Origin: CAWKKW01 sp963850345
GTDB taxonomy: Bacteria > Acidobacteriota > Terriglobia > Terriglobales > Acidobacteriaceae
NCBI GenBank assembly: GCA_963850345.1
Contig: CAWKKW010000009.1
Location: forward strand, 660,570 to 724,569
Length of the DNA stretch: 64,000 nucleotides
Reading direction: 5' to 3'
Part shown: piece by piece, positions 43,978 to 53,135 of the stretch
How positions within the stretch are numbered: the stretch's first letter is position 1
How the letters are laid out: the number at the start of each line of letters is the position of its first letter
The notes under the pieces: generated by a model
The model's input: only the letters and a program-made list of their open reading frames with translations
Told to the model about the DNA's origin: nothing
Databases searched by the model: none
Translations under genes and position numbers: made by a program

Positions 43978-44018
43978 GCAATTATTGCAATCCGCAAAAA
44001 TAATATCGCAATTTGCAA
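43978..44018 (-). promoter_or_regulatory. Operator-like repeats before the XRE regulator
   Basis: TATTGCAATCCGCAA at 43983-43997 and TATCGCAATTTGCAA at 44004-44018 agree at 12 of 15 positions and are 21 bases apart, exactly two helical turns. Each contains a TTGC-N5-GCAA-type palindrome, and GCAATTATTGC (43978-43988) is a further perfect palindrome two bases upstream of the ATG. The spacing and site suggest autoregulation by the XRE protein. Confidence 0.65.
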
Positions 44019-44208
44019 TGAAGTCAAGCGCGAAATGAATGGGTCGGTGGATCCGCAAAAGAGCCCCTGCCGAACCAGCCGCGACCCCGGCGTGGACGAA
44101 TTCTGAAGTTCCCGGTAAGTTGGGGTGTAGTTCGTTCGATTCGAAAGCCGGACACAACTGCAAACCAGCGTGCCGCCCGCAGGCTGGAACCACAAAGCTT
44201 AGGAACTT

Positions 44209-45357
44209 ATGACCACAGCAACCCAGAGACCTTCTTCGTCGGCAATTGGCAGTCGCCTCGTTTCGCTCGATGTTCTGCGCGGCATCACCATCGCGTTCAT
44301 GATTATGGTGAACAACAACGGGGATGGCGCACACGCCTACTGGGCCATGGAGCATGCTGCCTGGAACGGCTTCACGCCCACCGACCTCGTGTTTCCTACG
44401 TTTCTTTTCCTCGTGGGATGCTCCATTGTCTTCTCTTTCGAGTCGCGACTGGCTCGCGGCACCACACGTAGTTCGCTCATGCTTCATACGCTTCGAAGAG
44501 CGGTGATCCTGTTCTTCCTGGGTCTCGTCGTGAATGGATTTCCCACTTTTCCGTTGCACACCCTGCGTATCTACGGTGTGTTGCAGAGGATCGCGATCTG
44601 CTTCCTGATCGCAGCCGCGCTGTATCTGTGGGACCGGCGAGCGACCAGCAAGGTCGTCATAGTAGTAGCGGCTCTTCTGGGTTACTGGATCCTAATGCGT
44701 TGGGTGCCGGTCCCTGGATATGGCCTGCCCGGCCGCGACATTCCCTTTCTCGATAAGGACGCAAACCTGGTCGCATGGCTCGATCGCCACGTCTTTCCGG
44801 GCAGACTCTATGAGGGAACCCGCGACCCGGAAGGACTGCTCAGCAATCTGCCGGCGATGGGAACGATTCTGCTCGGCGTTTTGACAGGCATGTGGCTGCG
44901 AACGAGCCGCACACTGCAACAGAAGTGCCTGGGTCTCTTCACGGCGAGTGTTACATTGCTCCTTCTCGGAGGCGTGTGGAACTTCTGGTTCCCGATCAAT
45001 AAGAAGCTGTGGACCAGCTCCTATGTGCTCTTTGCCGCTGGCTGGTCGCTGCTCGCGCTGGCGCTCTGTTATTGGGCGGTCGAGGTGAAAGGCTGGAAGC
45101 GCGGCTGGACTGGGTTCTGGCTGATCTTCGGCATGAATGCCATCACCGCCTATGTCTTCTCTGAGCTGTTCTCGGCGGTTCTCTCCACGATTCGCGTCCA
45201 CTATCAGGGACGAGTTGTGGACCTGCAGCGATACATCTTCCTTAACTGGTTCGCACCCATCGGGAATCTCAGCTTCGCATCGCTGCTTTACTCGATCGCA
45301 TTCCTGCTGGTGTGCGCGATTCCCGTCGCATTCTCTACAAGAAAAAGATTTACTTGA
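44209..45357 (+). CDS. NagX/HGSNAT-like transmembrane acyltransferase (DUF5009 type)
   Basis: 382 residues, about 10 membrane segments. The N-terminal S-L-D-V-L-R-G-I-T-I-A-F-M-I-M-V-N-N, then H-A-A-W-N-G-F-T-P-T-D-L-V-F-P-T-F-L-F-L-V-G, is the hallmark of the heparan-glucosaminide N-acetyltransferase family (NagX in bacteria). The His in H-A-A-W is the expected catalytic one. Predicted to acetylate amino sugars at the inner membrane, in chitin or peptidoglycan salvage. Divergent from the XRE operon. Confidence 0.9.
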   Translation: MTTATQRPSSSAIGSRLVSLDVLRGITIAFMIMVNNNGDGAHAYWAMEHAAWNGFTPTDLVFPTFLFLVGCSIVFSFESRLARGTTRSSLMLHTLRRAVILFFLGLVVNGFPTFPLHTLRIYGVLQRIAICFLIAAALYLWDRRATSKVVIVVAALLGYWILMRWVPVPGYGLPGRDIPFLDKDANLVAWLDRHVFPGRLYEGTRDPEGLLSNLPAMGTILLGVLTGMWLRTSRTLQQKCLGLFTASVTLLLLGGVWNFWFPINKKLWTSSYVLFAAGWSLLALALCYWAVEVKGWKRGWTGFWLIFGMNAITAYVFSELFSAVLSTIRVHYQGRVVDLQRYIFLNWFAPIGNLSFASLLYSIAFLLVCAIPVAFSTRKRFT

Positions 45358-45402
45358 AGATTTGACGAGGAAGCCGCGGGTCCTAACCTGGGTCAGCGGC
45401 TT

Positions 45403-47767
45403 TTACTTGGCGATACCGTGCATCTCTTCGTCATACCTGCGGTGGTATTCGGTCTTGTACGCGTCCACAGCAGTTTGATAATTCATACTTCATGACGGAG
45501 GCATCTCGCTTCCAGATGATCTGAACCTCCTTCACCGCGGGGCTCAGTTCGACGGCGTCTTTCTGGAACTTGGCCTGTTTGCCATCCACCGAAACTGAGC
45601 TTACCGTTTCAAACCAAGGGAAATGGACCCAGATCTTTGCAGGCGCGTTTGCAAAGTTCGCGTTCAGATGCAGGACGGCTTTCTCATCCGAAGGCTGCTC
45701 CAACACATAGCTGACCGCGCCGAACTCGGTAGGTGCGTTCTCAACAGCAATGCGTTTACCCCTGCCGATCCATTCAGGAGAGACGACCGATAGCAGGTGC
45801 AGATCCCGTCCCTCTTCGCGGACCAGCATGTTCCTGAGCAGCGTCCGGTACTCTGCTGCGAACCAGCCGTGCGGCGATAGATTGTCCTCGAAATCGCGAG
45901 AGCCCCAGGGCCGAATGGCGAACTCAAAGCCTGCCTGGGTAGAGCTGGTATGTAGCAGCAGCGCGTACAGATCGGCAACGGCCTGCTCCTGGTCGCCACG
46001 GATCACTTCGCTCAGCGTGTTCTTAATCGTGAGATAGTGATGGAGCCACCGCCCATCCGCGTAAGTGATCAAACCTTCCTGGTAGCGCGACTGCGTATTC
46101 TTGAGCGTGGCGCCGACTCGTGGGTCGTGGGGATCGAGCGTCTCTTCCGGGTAGATCGAAAGCAGGTTGCCCCAATCGCGGCCATCTTTCTGGCCATCGA
46201 GAGCTGGCGGAATGTAGCCCGCATTTTCAGCAGCGCGCTGATCCATAACTTTGAGGAAAGCTGCGCGATAGTCGTCATATTCGCCACGAAAGGCAGCCGC
46301 ATCCGCGGTCTTTCCTAAAGCATCGGCCATGATGATCACATTCTTCAGGCCGCTGAGTGCGAGGAAGTTATAGCCAGTCAGATGGCCCGCCACATACTCG
46401 TTATCTTTCACGTCGGAGGCAGGCATAAGGTGAAGCGGATCTTTCTGTCGAGCCTGTTTGAGCCATGCCACGGCACGGACGATCGAGGGAAAAACCTGCT
46501 CCGCGAACGCGCGATCGTGCGTCATTCGGTAGTGCTGGCCATATGCCCACATGGCCTCGCCCCAGCCGTCATACTGCTGTTCCTGCGAGAGAAAGTTGCC
46601 TTCGGGCTGCTGAGAATAGGGAAAGAAATCGAGCACCTGCCGCGCAATGTCAGGGTAGCCGGTGACCTCATACATGCGCACGATGTCAGAAGCATCGCGC
46701 AGGTAGAAAGAGTGGTAATGGAGTTTGTTCACCGTCTGGATGTAGGAGCCGTTCAGCTTGTCGCGCGCGATCAGATCGTAGACGAGACTCGCCTTGTAAG
46801 TATCGGTCACCTTGGTTTCGGGTAACTCGATTCGAAGGCCGCGATCCACAATCTCATGCCAGAAGCGCGAGGTCTGGGCCAGGTACGTGTCGAATGCGGC
46901 AGATTGCAGGGGTGCGAGATCTTCTCCCTGCTTGATAGGAACGACGGGCATTTTGAAGACCAGCGTCGCTTCTTCTCCGGGCTTCAACATACGCCGGTAG
47001 TGAGTGATGCCGACGGGCGTAGTGGGCAACACTCCCAGCTTGCGAGGGCGCAGGTCGGGGATATTGTTATAACTCTGCTTCAGCGTGAATGATTGTTCCT
47101 GCGGATCCGCAGGGAAGACATACATGACCTCGCCGCCACGCAGGAAGGTATTGCCCTCGAAGCGGTACTCCCAGTCTTTCTGAAACGTTTCGCCGATCTG
47201 GCGGTAGTGGCCCGGCTTGTCTCCTACCACGGGGCGCCGAAAGCGATTGTCGCCGTTTCCATTTTCCAGATTTGAATCAGGCTGGTAGCGCAGTCCAACT
47301 GCAAAATCGGCACGATTGGGACGTGAGTCCTGGTTCTGCATGACGACCCGCACAAAGTTCACAATCTGACCCTCAGGCTTGCCATCGAGAGACGCCGCAA
47401 AGGTGGTCAGTGCATAGGTGATGCCTTGCTGCGACCAGGAGTAATGGACGATGGGCAGGTAGCCTTGCTCCAGGGTCTTTACGCGTTGATCGACCGGGGT
47501 GAGCGGCTCGCCCGAAAAGAACATTAACTCGCCGAACCCCGTGTACAGATAGCCTTCCGGAGTCACTTCGGTCGCGGCGGGCGCATCCATCACGCCGATC
47601 TCATCAGTCGGTCGACTGAAATAGGAGAACGGTTCTCCGGGCTTATCGATGGACGGAGAGACCATCTGGGCGAAGAGGCTGTATGCAGAGATCGTGCAGA
47701 AAAACAGGCCAGAGGAAACGACGGCCATCTTGCGACTCGAGCTACTTGCTACACGCAGAAAATTCAT
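45403..47767 (-). CDS. Secreted six-hairpin (alpha/alpha)6 glycosidase with a 3' frameshift
   Basis: Starts at ATG 47767 with a signal peptide (M-A-V-V-S-S-G-L-F-F-C-T-I-S-A-Y-S-L-F-A). An N-terminal beta-domain (to about 320) precedes an (alpha/alpha)6 barrel: Y-K-A-S-L-V-Y-D-L-I-A-R, H-Y-H-S-F-Y-L-R-D-A-S-D, Y-D-G-W-G-E-A-M-W-A-Y-G-Q-H-Y, G-R-W-L-H-H-Y-L. GH family not assigned; GH15/63/78-like. The frame ends in an odd tail after D-A-S-V-M; removing one base near 45485 gives N-Y-Q-T-A-V-D-A-Y-K-T-E-Y-H-R-R-Y and a TAA at 45403. About 787 residues. Confidence 0.8.
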
Positions 47768-47856
47768 AGTGCGGAGCCTAGTCAAAAATTGGAAACTCCG
47801 CAAGCCTCGGCTCTCCATTCTGACGAAGGCCCCACACCAGCCACTTCCTCAGAAAC

Positions 47857-49316
47857 TTACTTGCTCTCCCCCGCGCTGAAGGTGGTCCACGGACCTGCCT
47901 TCATGTCTCTCAAGATGGGAGCCTGCCAGCTGTACTCAGGGTGTTTTTGCAGGAATGGCGCAGCCAGGAAATCTTCACCGCAAGGATGGCCGGCCCGCGC
48001 AATCAAGCTCATATGCGAAGCGAGATCGCTGTCCGTCACCTTGCCCTGTACGGCGCCGGACGGATGATAAGCCTTCTGGTCCCACTGAGGAACGCCTCGC
48101 TCCGACGCATCCACGTGACCACACAGGCTCCGCTCATCGGGCTTGGTCGAGTTATCAAAACTGTCGTTGTGATCGGAAAGGAAGCGCTCGGCTGCCTGCG
48201 CATCGATAGTGCCTTTGTTCTCCTGCATGAGTTGTTCCCACCGCACACGCCGCGCGTTCATGGATGAAGAGAGGTCCTTTACGTCAAAGCCTTCCGTCTC
48301 TTCTTGAATCAGCTTGGGGTCGCGGGGGAAAGTTAGAGCTGACGAAGTAGCCGTCTTTGGAGCGCCAGCTCGGCGTGTTCTTCAGTCCAAGTTCTAGGTA
48401 GGCAATTTCGCCGGTCTTTCGATCGCCGATGAGCCAATCGTTTGCGTAACCACCGTTGTTGCCTTTCTTCATCGTGTCGATGTAGTCATCAATCGAGTTG
48501 GCATATTGCAGCGCTTTTCGGGAACGCACGAACTCCGGAATGCCATCCGAATTCCAGCCCAAGGAACTGCGTGATCGTCGTCTCAGCGATCATGATGCCC
48601 GCATCGTTCTCCCCGAAATCGTCGTTGCTGGTGATCACTCCAGGCAGCCCGTCCATCAGGATGTGATGGCCTTTAGCTGGCGCGATATCAAACATCACGG
48701 TCCAGCGCGAGCCATCGGCGTAACTCGACCAGTTGTTATGCGCCAGCACAATCTTTCCGCCCTTGGTGTAACTGCCGGTCGCGATGAAGGCACTGCAGTT
48801 TCCCGGAGCCTTGATTGAGGGAGCGTGCGTCGCATGTGTCTGCTTATCGAGCCACGGAACATAATATTCGCCGATCTCCATGGAGGCGTTCATCGCGACG
48901 ATATCATAGACATCCAGCTTCAAGCCGTTAGCTTGTGCCCCCTCTGCGATCGCCTTGAGTTCCTGCTGATATTCAGGCTCGATATGCGGCCAGAGCATCT
49001 TCTTCGAGATCTCCCTGAAGAAGTTCCAGTCCCGATTGGTCGAGTGGGTAAATTCCAGATTGAGCACCTTATAGGTATCCAGAATCTGCGCAGACAGCAG
49101 ATAGCCGTGCTGGAAACCGATTTGCTCCGCCGTGCCCTCCAGGTGAACGTAGGTCCACCCGCCTCGCTCAAATGTATAGGCGCCCTTCAGCCGGGCATCG
49201 CTCTGTACCGCGTGCAATGGGGCGGCCGCTGCGCAACAGAGAACGCCGACTACAAGCATTGCGAAGAAGAGTTGGGAGATCGAAGTTCGGGCCGCGTGAC
49301 TCGGTTGCTGCTTCAT
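47857..49316 (-). CDS. Secreted C45-like / phospholipase-B-like hydrolase with two frameshifts
   Basis: ATG 49316 opens a signal peptide (S-Q-L-F-F-A-M-L-V-V-G-V-L-C-C-A-A-A-A). Part 1 has I-G-F-Q-H-G-Y-L-L-S and N-C-S-A-F-I-A-T-G, where the Cys may be the autocatalytic N-terminal nucleophile of C45/acyl-CoA:6-APA-acyltransferase folds. Part 2 begins G-W-N-S-D-G-I-P-E-F-V-R after one extra base near 48566; part 3 (D-P-K-L-I-Q-E-E-T-E-G-F) after one extra base in CCCCC near 48327. Corrected length 485 residues. Late D-H-N-D-S-F-D and S-L-C-G-H-V-D resemble the family. Substrate unknown. Confidence 0.72.
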
Positions 49317-49504
49317 CCAAGGTCTCCGACACAGCTGAAGTTGTAGCAACGAAGATAGCACGGACTTCTCAACGCTACCGGATGGGTGCCGTCCTGCCCG
49401 ACAGCCGGACCGCGGCAGTAGTGTCGCCTTCCGGACCTCAAATGTTAGGATTGCTCTTCGATCACGCACGCCATCGGAGAACGCACCTCATTCCCGCCAT
49501 ATCC

Positions 49505-51680
49505 ATGCTCATTCCCAAATCGACGATGAACAGAACATTGCTTACTGCCTTGGCGCTTGTCGTCCTCCACGCGGGTATCGAACTCGACCTGAAAGCCGCC
49601 CAGCCTTCAGCAACTGCCGTAGAGACGCAGCCGCCGGCAGCCAACCGGACCGACTGGCCGGTGTATGGCGGACAGCTTGCGGGAGACCACTACTCCGCCT
49701 TAACCCAGATTGACAGCCACAACGTGCAAAGCTTGAAGCAGGCTTGGTCGTTCGATACGGGAGAGCCCGGTGGTTTGCAAACCAGCCCGATCATCGTGGA
49801 CAAGGTGCTCTACGCCTATACGCCCACCCAAAAGGTAATTGCTCTCAACGCAGCGACTGGGGCGCTGATCTGGAAGTTCGATTCGGGCATCAAGGGTACG
49901 CAGCCCGCGCGCGGCGTCGCTTACTGGAGCGACGGCAACGAAGCTCGCATCTTCGCCGGCGTCATGAATTACCTCTACGCGCTGAATGCCGCGACCGGCA
50001 AGCCTATCCCTACCTTCGGAGTGAACGGACGAATCGACCTCCGCAAAGAGCTACGGGGTGATTACGAGCTCCAATCCATTGCGCTGACCACGCCCGGTGT
50101 CATTTACAAAGATCTGATCATCGTCGGCGGGCGCAATCCTGAGACGCATCCCGCGCCGCCGGGAGATATCCGCGCCTTTGATGTTCATACGGGTGCGCTG
50201 CGATGGAGCTTTCACACCATCCCACATCCGGGCGAATTCGGCTACGAGACCTGGCCCAAAGATGCCTGGCAGACATCGGGCGCAGCGAACAACTGGGCCG
50301 GCATGACGGTCGATGTGGAACGCGGTGTTGTCTATGTGCCCACCGGTTCCGCTGTCTTTGACTTCTATGGAGGAGATCGCGTTGGCAACGATCTCTTCGC
50401 CGACACTCTCCTGGCGCTCGATGCCGCCACTGGGAAACGGCTGTGGCATTTTCAGGGAGTTCACCACGATATCTGGGACCGCGACTTCCCATCCCCTCCA
50501 GCCCTGGTCACTGTAAAGAAGGGCGGTAAGGCCGTCGATGCGGTCGTACAGACAAGCAAACAGGGGTACCTCTACCTGTTCGATCGAAGCACGGGCAAGC
50601 CGCTCTTTCCGGTGAAGGAGCTGCCGTATCCTTCCAGCACTGTTCCCGGCGAAGTCACGTCGCCGACGCAGCCAAAGCCGGTCGGACCCGAACCGTACGC
50701 TCGCCAATCGCTCACCGAGGATATGCTGACCAACCGCACTCCAGAGGCGCATGCGTGGGCGTTGAAGGAGTTTCACACGCTGCGCAGTGCGGGGCAATTC
50801 GTGCCCTTTCGCCTGGATGCGTTAACGGTCGTCTTTCCCGGCTTCGACGGGGGTGCGGAGTGGGGCGGACCCGCGGTCGATCTGGCCACGAATGTCCTCT
50901 ATGTGAACGCCAACGAAATGGCCTGGATCGGCGGCCTCACGCAAAATCAGCAAACCACCGATGCCGGGGCCTCGGTCTATCAGTCGCAATGTGCCGTCTG
51001 TCATGGAAAAAATCTTGAGGGTTCGCCTCCCGCATTTCCTTCGCTGGTCAATGTCACGACTCGTCTGAATCAGGACCAGATCGCCTCGATCATTCACCAG
51101 GGCAAAGGCAGAATGCCCGGCGTTTCCCAACATTCAGCAGGACCAGTTGAAGCCGCTGCTCGAGTTCCTCGGAATTGGGGAGCACGGTGCCACAATGGAA
51201 CATTCGAAAAAGGAGATGCAGTCGAAGAGTGAAGGATCGCTGCCCCCGGACGCCTACAGCTTCACCGGCTATCGCAAATTTCTCGATCCTGAGGGATACC
51301 CGGCGGTGGCGCCACCATGGGGCACTCTAAACGCCATCGATCTGAATACAGGAAAGTATGTGTGGAAGATTCCGTTTGGAGAGTATCCGGAGCTCGCGGC
51401 CAAGGGCCTGACCAATACAGGCTCAGAGAATTATGGCGGCCCGATCGTGACTGCCGGCGGTTTGGTGTTCATCGGAGCCTCGGTGTTTGACCGCAAGTTC
51501 AGGGCATTCGACAGTCATACCGGCAAGTTGCTGTGGGAGACGGCGCTGCCGTTCTCAGGCGTGGCTACTCCTGCAACCTACGCCGTGAATGGAAAACAGT
51601 ATGTGGTGATTGCCTGCGGCGGAGGCCGAGTGGCGAATGCTCCTTCAGGCGGAGTTTATGTAGCCTTCGCCCTGCCTTGA
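49505..51680 (+). CDS. PQQ-dependent dehydrogenase with cytochrome c insert, one frameshift
   Basis: Quinoprotein beta-propeller: W-P-V-Y-G-G-Q-L-A-G-D-H-Y-S, then repeated blades with A-L-N-A-A-T-G, D-I-R-A-F-D-V-H-T-G-A-L-R-W-S-F-H and F-Q-G-V-H-H-D-I-W-D-R-D. A c-haem site C-A-V-C-H-G-K-N-L-E-G lies inside, followed by the final blades (D-L-N-T-G-K-Y-V-W-K, G-G-L-V-F-I-G-A). Glucose/alcohol dehydrogenase-like, periplasmic, donating electrons via the haem. Signal peptide after M-N-R-T-L-L. The frame breaks at about 51130 (M-P-G then an extra base before F-P-N-I-Q-Q-D-Q); corrected length 724. ATG 49526 is a possible start. Confidence 0.88.
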
Positions 51681-51736
51681 ACCCGCAGATCTACGCGAAG
51701 ATGGAAGCGCGCGCTGGTCTTTGCCGGCCCACGTGA

Positions 51737-52375
51737 TTAGCCGTGGGGCAGCTCCGGCGCCACTGAGGGAGATGCATAGCGATCTTCCTGTCCGCGGAAG
51801 CGTCTCCACATCTTGCGAATTATACGAATGATCCACCGGGTCATCAGGATCGCGATGATCGTACAACCGGCAGCCAGGCCGCCCGCAACCCACGGGTGCA
51901 TGGTGGCCAACCATGTCAGCCCAATCGCTGCGGCATCCTCACCGGTGCTCAGGGCCATGTTCGACAAGGGCTCCAGGCTTGGGGTCACGACGGCTCGCAA
52001 CGCGGTCTTGGACCCGTGAGCCACCAGCGAAATCAAGCCACCTGCCACCGTGGCCAGCAGTTGCATCTCCGGAGTGAGCTGGGACGCAGTGTGGTACGCG
52101 AGCAGGGCCGCGACGGGCACGCGTACAAAGGTGTGCAGGGCGCTCCACATCAGGTCGATTCCTGGAATTTTGTCCGCGACAAACTCAGCAGAAAACAGCA
52201 GCCCGCTCGCCACGATCACCCATGTATGAGCGAGCCCCTCCAGGCCTGGCGGCAAGACTACCCACTGAAATCGTGCGAGTAGTCCGAGGGTCAGGATGGT
52301 TGCGTACACGTTCAGCCCAGCTGCGAAACTGGCAGCAATGACCAGGGCTGCAATGTTGCCTGGCGTGAAATGCAT
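51737..52375 (-). CDS. DUF4126 family membrane protein
   Basis: 212 residues, four or five TM segments. A-A-S-F-A-A-G-L-N-V-Y-A-T-I-L-T-L-G-L-L-A-R at the N-terminus, F-V-A-D-K-I-P-G-I-D, and G-L-I-S-L-V-A-H-G-S-K-T are the usual DUF4126 signals. Function unknown. The C-terminus is a basic cytoplasmic tail. Convergent with the PQQ dehydrogenase. Confidence 0.85.
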   Translation of the reverse strand: MHFTPGNIAALVIAASFAAGLNVYATILTLGLLARFQWVVLPPGLEGLAHTWVIVASGLLFSAEFVADKIPGIDLMWSALHTFVRVPVAALLAYHTASQLTPEMQLLATVAGGLISLVAHGSKTALRAVVTPSLEPLSNMALSTGEDAAAIGLTWLATMHPWVAGGLAAGCTIIAILMTRWIIRIIRKMWRRFRGQEDRYASPSVAPELPHG

Positions 52376-52639
52376 CTACGGTTCCTCTCGCCGATAGGTT
52401 TGCGAACTGCCGTGCGGTTTGCCGGCCTGAAAACGGATCGTCTAAGCCATCCCGGTCGGCTCATTCCGTTTGTCACAGCCAGATGTGACACGTTGTCACG
52501 CAGAGTTGTGACTGCCCTCACAAAGTGTTCTTCCAATACAGGGCACTCTGTACTGGACTCCCGATTGGATGACGAAGAGATGAAAGTTCGTCAGACTCTC
52601 GGCGCATCCGGGCCAGTCTAGAAGCTCTGAGGTGAGGTC

Positions 52640-53083
52640 ATGCTTTCTCGCACTTGCATTACTATTCTAGGACTTTCTGCGTTGGTTCTCTCGGGCTGTG
52701 GTGGATCGGGTACGTTCAATGCCCCGACGGTCTTGCCGCCGCCAGCTGCACAGGTAAGCATTTCGGTGAAGCCGGCCACCGTTCTGCCAGGCCAGAATGC
52801 CACCCTCAGCTGGTCAGCCTCAAATGCCACGACCTGCACGGCCAGCGGAGCCTGGAAGGGCGAACAGCCCACCAGCGGCTCCGAAACCCTGACTCTGGCA
52901 TCGATGAAGAGCGTTCCCTACACCCTGTCCTGCACCGGGCCGGGCGGCGATGCGAGCGCGACGGCCAACCTGAGCGCCGCAGAACCTACTGTCGAATGCG
53001 CAGTGAAACCGGCGGTGCGGCCTCGCGCGGATCGCCGCGTCAGTCGACACCGGCGCCCCTCCCCCGGAACTTCCGGCCTGTAA
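52640..53083 (+). CDS. Lipoprotein with a bacterial Ig-like domain
   Basis: 147 residues; GAGGTGAGG before the ATG. Lipoprotein signal ending in L-V-L-S-G-C (Cys 20). Ig-like sheet at about 40-115: V-S-I-S-V-K-P-A-T-V-L-P-G-Q-N-A-T-L-S-W-S-A-S-N-A, then S-V-P-Y-T-L-S-C-T-G-P-G-G. The Arg/Pro-rich last 30 residues are unlike the rest, so the frame may be lost near 52990 and the true 3' end differs. It precedes the multicopper oxidase gene by 52 bases. Confidence 0.72.
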   Translation: MLSRTCITILGLSALVLSGCGGSGTFNAPTVLPPPAAQVSISVKPATVLPGQNATLSWSASNATTCTASGAWKGEQPTSGSETLTLASMKSVPYTLSCTGPGGDASATANLSAAEPTVECAVKPAVRPRADRRVSRHRRPSPGTSGL

Positions 53084-53135
53084 CTCGTAGTCGAAACTGC
53101 TACATCGTGCCTTTAGAACCGAAGCGGAGATATGT

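Noticed and set aside
43080..44195. 371-codon ORF spanning the XRE and NfeD genes
   Set aside because: Only its middle is a protein (XRE regulator). The rest is run-on in the wrong frame of NfeD and an upstream extension through the operator repeats.
49172..49504. Extension of the PQQ dehydrogenase frame upstream
   Set aside because: Antisense to the C45-like gene and without protein features; the signal peptide starts at 49505-49526.
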